A stretch of DNA of 64,000 nucleotides from Ophiura sarsii. Taxonomy: Eukaryota; Echinodermata; Ophiuroidea; Amphilepidida; Ophiuridae. Where the stretch lies: the NCBI GenBank assembly GCA_035610835.1, contig CM069455.1:45524074-45588073 (forward strand), in the 5' to 3' direction. Under the pieces are notes generated by a model, which saw only the letters and a list, made by a program, of their open reading frames with translations, did not search any database and had not been told where the DNA came from. The position numbers were made by a program, and so were the translations under genes. Positions 62,201-64,000 of this stretch are shown piece by piece (the first letter of the stretch is position 1; each line of letters starts with the position of its first letter).

Positions 62201-64000
62201 AGTAGCTCACTCGGTTACAGTCCAACATATTATGCTGCCCTTTTCATCATTAAATCATTTATATATATACAGTGAATATTATACTATGATGGCTGGGTTT
62301 TTTGACTGGGAGTATAATTATAGGTCCATCTGATAAGATGTGTGTCTTATGTTATATGTAGGCCTATGTTATGAATATTAAATCAAAGAATTCGATAATA
62401 ATAGTGACAATTAGCACGTTTGTATTTATATTTGCTGTATTCTAGGTTTGTCTTAGAGCTAACTTCCCAAGTTTGAAAAACAAATTGTGTCAAGACGATT
62501 TTAATGATAACATTACCAATTAAAACAAAAGAAACAAATTTGGACATGATTTTATCAATTTTATCGACTCGGACAAACTGGCGTTAATTAAAATAACAAA
62601 GACCTTAAAATAAACGGTCTCGAACACAGAGACTGTGTTATCGTGGGCACCAGATGAAAGAGCGCGTACGTATGGTTTAAACTTACATTTTGGTCATTTT
62701 GAGATTTATCCGTTTTACGTTTACAAAAACAAAAAGAACTTAACAAATAGACATTGATTGGAAGTGTGGACCTTCAACACGTTCCCATTTAAAAACCTAG
62801 TCAATAAGTTATACATAAGTTTAAAGCTTATTTAGCTTACCAAATGGCGATTTCATGAATAAATTTATCCCCAAAACATGTCAGTTAGAATCTTGTAATT
62901 GTAAGGTGACTATTTTTATTTTATAGATACTTGTCAATTGCATGAGTTCACTTGTCATGATGTGACATATGCGGTGATATGCTTACATAGCCATTACAGG
63001 TGCGATGGGAAGGTACTGTGTCCTGATGGGTCGGATGAATTTGATTGCGGTAGGTATTTATGGAGTAGGTTTGCATGACCTGGTCGCCATTCTTTGTAGT
63101 CGCGACTATTAGCGCTAGTCGTGATTGCGACTATGTATCTCGATATTGTCTACTATTTCGAAAAACTTGTCCATCCGGTTTTCAGTTCAGAATAACCCAA
63201 TATAATAAGTACAAAACATAGTTTAGGGATAACGTAACCATTTAAAGACATAAGTGAAATGCACTAACTTAGCATCGAAATATCGTCACAATTTGACCTC
63301 TGATAGTCGCCAACAGCAACTAGTCGCGACTATTAGGTGGCGACTGGTCGACTAGGAAAACACCTCTTATCGTGCAACCCTATTATGGAGAGCTTCAAAA
63401 TAAATTCATCAGTAGTAAAAATAACTATAATTTTACATTGCCATTGTTCAAAACTTTGTCTTTTGATTTTCAATTTTTATGAGTACGTTTGCAATTTTGT
63501 ATTATGCAAAATGATAGTGTTGGTATCATCATATAAAAATCTACAGTATAAGTCACTTTTACTGTGTGGCGATGCATATTTAGTATGCAGCACCACCTCA
63601 GCGAATACGTACATGACTTGTACTATTGTTTATATATATAACGTAGGAATATGCGGTTCTCGGTTTGTTAACCTCGGTTCCGATGAGGAAATCTTCGACT
63701 TAGTGTCTCCAAACAACCCGATGAACTACCCGAACGACCTTATCTGCTTATGGGCAATCTCATGCATCAATGGTAGGCGGGTATTTGTCAGTGTTGCTGC
63801 GGAGTTCAATCTGGAAGAAGGGTACGACTTCCTTACATTGGGTAATGGAGAGCAGTCAACCATGGCGATATCTGTTATAGCCAAACTGACAGGACGTACA
63901 AGAATCAGGACTGTGACGTCAGCCAGTGAATCCATGTGGATTCTAATGTCAACAGATCGCACAGGCACAGGAACGGGATTTACATTACAGTTGATGCAGA
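47165..64000 (+). CDS. LDLa/CUB multidomain receptor-like gene, copy B, 5' portion (continues past window)
   Basis: Twelve exons join in frame: 47165-47249, 50845-50988, 52005-52388, 54696-54815, 55887-56006, 57221-57583, 58408-58524, 59539-59895, 61027-61140, 61353-61697, 62927-63049 and 63647 to the edge. They give about 875 residues: signal peptide, LDLa, CUB, LDLa, LDLa, CUB, LDLa, CUB, LDLa, CUB, LDLa, CUB. All introns are phase 1. There is one module per exon, a hallmark of exon shuffling. The product is secreted or the ectodomain of a membrane protein. GRL101-like receptors place such modules before LRRs and a 7TM domain, so that is a good candidate for the missing 3' end; a CUB/LDLa-only protein is the alternative. 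No transmembrane segment is seen yet. Confidence 0.8.
47281..47772. mobile_element. 492-bp Harbinger/Tourist-like MITE, inverted relative to copy A
   Basis: TTA flanks at 47278-47280 and 47773-47775. The interior reads as the reverse complement of 18934-19425. The left end here (GGGAACAG) corresponds to the right end in copy A. The right terminus is GCTCCT instead of GCTCCC. Confidence 0.8.
47776..48069. other. Intron 1 segment between MITE and palindrome array, copy B
   Basis: Non-coding. Counterpart of 19429-19731. An open frame common to both copies (47759-48049) overlaps the MITE end and has no domain. Confidence 0.4.
48070..48420. repeat. Array of CCAGTATCG/CGATACTGG palindromes, copy B (about ten)
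   Basis: About ten imperfect palindromes CCAGTATCG-NN-CGATACTGG at spacings of roughly 30-40 bp. The spacers differ from each other (for example ACAAAGTCATTGTT and AACATAAAAACG), so this is an array of conserved palindromic cores and not a simple tandem repeat. It lies in intron 1 of the LDLa/CUB gene. Confidence 0.8.
48440..48560 (-). pseudogene. Short LINE fragment (YGCEAWTLT motif)
   Basis: The minus strand encodes ISIMEGRVIIQTVLLYGCEA then WTLT. The LLYGCExWTLT motif follows the RT domain in many CR1/RTE/Jockey-like LINEs. Only about 40 codons remain. It is absent from cassette A, where this stretch was replaced. Confidence 0.6.
48967..49028. repeat. Hairpin with 19-bp perfect stem and outer arm, copy B
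   Basis: Inner stem CCCCTATACATCTTCCTAG (48980-48998), loop CGT, perfect complement (49002-49020). Outer arm GGTTGCG / CGCAACC extends the structure with a small internal loop. The strand-neutral symmetry fits a foldback DNA element end or a cruciform-prone site. Confidence 0.8.
49118..49385. repeat. Foldback structure with 70-bp arms, copy B
   Basis: Counterpart of 21104-21365. The left arm has TGGCAAAAGAATGTATCTTA, intact here, pairing with TAAGATACATGCTTTTGCCA. In cassette A four bases are missing from the left arm. Confidence 0.65.
49386..50844. other. Remainder of intron 1, copy B
   Basis: Non-coding; aligns with 21366-22842 with frequent small differences. Nothing else recognised. Confidence 0.45.
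50845..50988 (+). CDS. Exon 2, LDLa module, copy B
   Basis: 48 codons, acceptor TTTTGCAG. ECHASEFSCATDHQCVHW, then CSDGSDDSSCG. Differs from copy A at a few residues (for example ATG to ATD, EHE to EHG). Flanking intron sequence differs more than around exon 3. Confidence 0.85.
50989..52004. other. Intron 2, copy B
   Basis: Non-coding; counterpart of 22987-24002. The first part carries indels relative to copy A; from about 51640 onward identity becomes very high. No feature recognised. Confidence 0.4.
52005..52388 (+). CDS. Exon 3, CUB domain, copy B
   Basis: 128 codons with the same landmarks as copy A (VCG, ITSPNYPRYY, DCTWIF, DWLTIGRGD, KGFHMKVSLM). Almost identical to 24003-24386. Two Cys only. 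Confidence 0.88.
52389..54695. other. Intron 3, copy B
   Basis: Non-coding counterpart of 24387-27496 without the transposon fragment of copy A. C tracts at 53501-53511 and 53513-53534. The uninterrupted target of the copy A insertion is near 54528-54620. Confidence 0.5.
54696..54815 (+). CDS. Exon 4, atypical LDLa module, copy B
   Basis: 40 codons. LCDNDEYALCNGGFGCSDGT, then QQFKEIDSC; lacks the acidic calcium box, as in copy A. One amino-acid change relative to copy A (Tyr to Phe after NGG). Confidence 0.75.
54816..55886. other. Intron 4
   Basis: Non-coding. The first 315 bp are still homologous to the end of cassette A; from about 55131 the sequence is unique to this side. No repeat or gene recognised. 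Confidence 0.45.
55887..56006 (+). CDS. Exon 5, LDLa module
   Basis: 40 codons, phase 1, acceptor ATTCAG, donor A|GTGAGT. PCSNEDFWCDSVSGLGCVHR, then CDGLFQCIDGTDEIGC: canonical six Cys with a DGTDE calcium box. It has no counterpart after exon 4 in cassette A. Confidence 0.88.
56137..57004. mobile_element. Tc1/mariner-type MITE with CACTAGCAACCAAAAGTATT ends
   Basis: TA flanks at 56135-56136 and 57005-57006. Left end CACTAGCAACCAAAAGTATT, right end AATACTTTTGGTTGCTAGTG. The inverted repeat is about 28 bp. 868 bp long, no transposase frame. Inserted in intron 5 of the LDLa/CUB gene. Confidence 0.85.
57221..57583 (+). CDS. Exon 6, CUB domain
   Basis: 121 codons, acceptor TTGTTTAG, donor G|GTGAGT. 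TCGEVW, LTSPNYPDRYSP, TCTWYFTA, FDVLSVGES, then MWIQFVSNED and FLGFFLEVE. First Cys pair only. An upstream in-frame Met at 57172 belongs to the intron and is not a start. Confidence 0.88.
57584..58407. other. Intron 6
   Basis: Non-coding; includes the dispersed repeat 58160-58378 that matches 220-457. Confidence 0.5.
58160..58378 (+). repeat. Dispersed repeat, second copy of 220-457
   Basis: Runs from CTAGTTTTACCATACAAAAC to ATGGAAAGTGTTAAGTCATG in the same order as 220-457. It ends about 30 bp before the exon 7 acceptor. Confidence 0.6.
58408..58524 (+). CDS. Exon 7, LDLa module
   Basis: 39 codons, acceptor TTTCTGCAG, donor T|GTAAGA. KCNDWEFKCEMSDVCLDQ, then CNANKECLDGSDEAEC. Canonical calcium box DGSDE. 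Confidence 0.88.
58525..59538. other. Intron 7
   Basis: Non-coding; no repeat end or gene recognised. Rich in ACGGTAATTA-type strings near 59020-59060. Confidence 0.4.
59539..59895 (+). CDS. Exon 8, CUB domain
   Basis: 119 codons, acceptor GCAACAG, donor A|GTATAT (weaker than the others). FCGMENHTIG, LPTYPNFYPGN, ECSWYVNA, EDFLFVGKGH, then AWVYFDGPHGGWWGFSLLIE. First Cys pair only; two glycosylation-type NHT and NQT sites. Confidence 0.85.
59896..61026. other. Intron 8 with C tract
   Basis: Non-coding. C tract of 24 at 60050-60073. No gene recognised. Confidence 0.45.
61027..61140 (+). CDS. Exon 9, LDLa module
   Basis: 38 codons, acceptor TATAACAG, donor G|GTAATA. NCTTEEYQCGSGYGCLDA, then CDNVRQCLHGSDENSC. 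Acidic box HGSDE: the first Asp is replaced by His, the rest kept. Confidence 0.85.
61353..61697 (+). CDS. Exon 10, CUB domain with probable GC splice donor
   Basis: 115 codons, acceptor GTTTACAG. ICGEHVITV, LSSPGYPEPYPI, NCTWMIYS, FDHLTIGHK, SGHNAPSSV, then VVTFTSYIFNNENKGFSIDI. At the expected phase-1 end the sequence is AATG|GCAAGT, the usual form of a GC-AG donor; no GT donor is well placed. Without splicing, the frame runs into the ATCGT repeat. Confidence 0.82.
61711..62160. repeat. Degenerate (ATCGT)n repeat
   Basis: About 450 bp of imperfect pentamers ATCGT/GTATC with a larger internal duplication: a block including CAAATCGTACCGTATC occurs at 61770-61860 and again at 61944-62030. It starts 14 bp after the probable donor of exon 10. 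The long open frame across it (to 62038) is a product of the repeat. Confidence 0.9.
62161..62926. other. Rest of intron 10
   Basis: Non-coding; nothing recognised. Confidence 0.4.
62927..63049 (+). CDS. Exon 11, LDLa module
   Basis: 41 codons, acceptor TTTTATAG, donor G|GTAGGT. TCQLHEFTCHDVTYAVICLH, then CDGKVLCPDGSDEFDC. Canonical calcium box. Confidence 0.88.
63050..63646. other. Intron 11 with TAGTCGCGACTA motifs
   Basis: Two clusters of the palindromic motif AGTCGCGACT, at 63095-63130 and 63310-63350, in roughly inverted arrangement (TGGTCGCCA... and ...GGTGGCGACTGG). Possibly the ends of a small MITE of about 270 bp; no target duplication was established. Confidence 0.4.
63647..64000 (+). 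CDS. Exon 12, CUB domain (cut by window edge)
   Basis: 118 codons visible, acceptor AACGTAG. ICGSRFVNLGS, LVSPNNPMNYPN, LICLWAISCIN, YDFLTLGNG, then MWILMSTDRTGTGTGFTLQL. The domain appears complete just before the edge (LQLMQ), so the donor should lie within a few bases beyond 64000. It has one extra Cys (AISC) compared with the other CUBs here. Confidence 0.85.

Overview
This is animal nuclear DNA. It has coding exons of 85-384 bp separated by 1-4 kb introns with GT-AG borders, long non-coding stretches full of DNA-transposon relics, and one 100-N scaffold gap at 29074-29173. The gene families (an LRR-7TM receptor of the GRL101/LGR-like group and CUB + LDL-receptor class A modules), the recurring AGGCCTA motif and the transposon mix suggest a marine invertebrate, most likely an echinoderm or similar deuterostome. 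The taxon is an inference.

The window is built around a large repeated cassette. Copy A runs from about 8.37 to 27.95 kb and copy B from about 35.73 to 55.13 kb. Each has (i) an intronless LRR-7TM receptor gene on the minus strand and (ii) about 6-7 kb away, head to head on the plus strand, the first exons of a secreted or membrane LDLa/CUB protein. The order is signal-peptide exon, LDLa, CUB, LDLa. In copy A the receptor ORF is intact (945 aa). In copy B a 1-nt deletion truncates it before TM5. The plus-strand gene of copy B continues through LDLa, CUB, LDLa, CUB, LDLa, CUB, LDLa and CUB exons to the right edge and leaves the window. Every intron I can place is phase 1, so each module exon can be added, lost or skipped without breaking the frame. 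A third, more diverged exon 1 with its upstream region lies at 2.69-3.17 kb with no following exons.

Layout: 0-2.7 kb no gene seen; 2.7-3.2 kb orphan promoter/exon 1; 3.4-8.3 kb transposon-derived DNA (TTAA element, a 1.5 kb inverted-repeat element, a GC-rich foldback repeat); 8.4-28 kb cassette A; 28-35.7 kb a junkyard with the scaffold gap, LINE reverse-transcriptase relic, hAT-derived ORF, Tc1/mariner-like elements, a piggyBac-type mini-element, foldback DNA and a hAT-type MITE; 35.7-55 kb cassette B; 55-64 kb the unique 3' part of the LDLa/CUB gene.

The two cassettes differ by clean transposon events: a TA-flanked element present only in B, a 492-bp MITE lying in opposite orientations, a VNTR with 7 versus 5 units, and a block substituted in one intron. 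Identity is mosaic, very high around the receptor and lower around the first and second LDLa exons. The pair may be a true segmental duplication partly homogenised by gene conversion, or two haplotypes wrongly placed in tandem across the gap. The sequence alone cannot decide. In GRL101-like receptors LDLa/CUB modules and LRR-7TM modules occur in one protein. Here they are on opposite strands of neighbouring genes, which suggests a retrogene-like split or a paired receptor system (inference).
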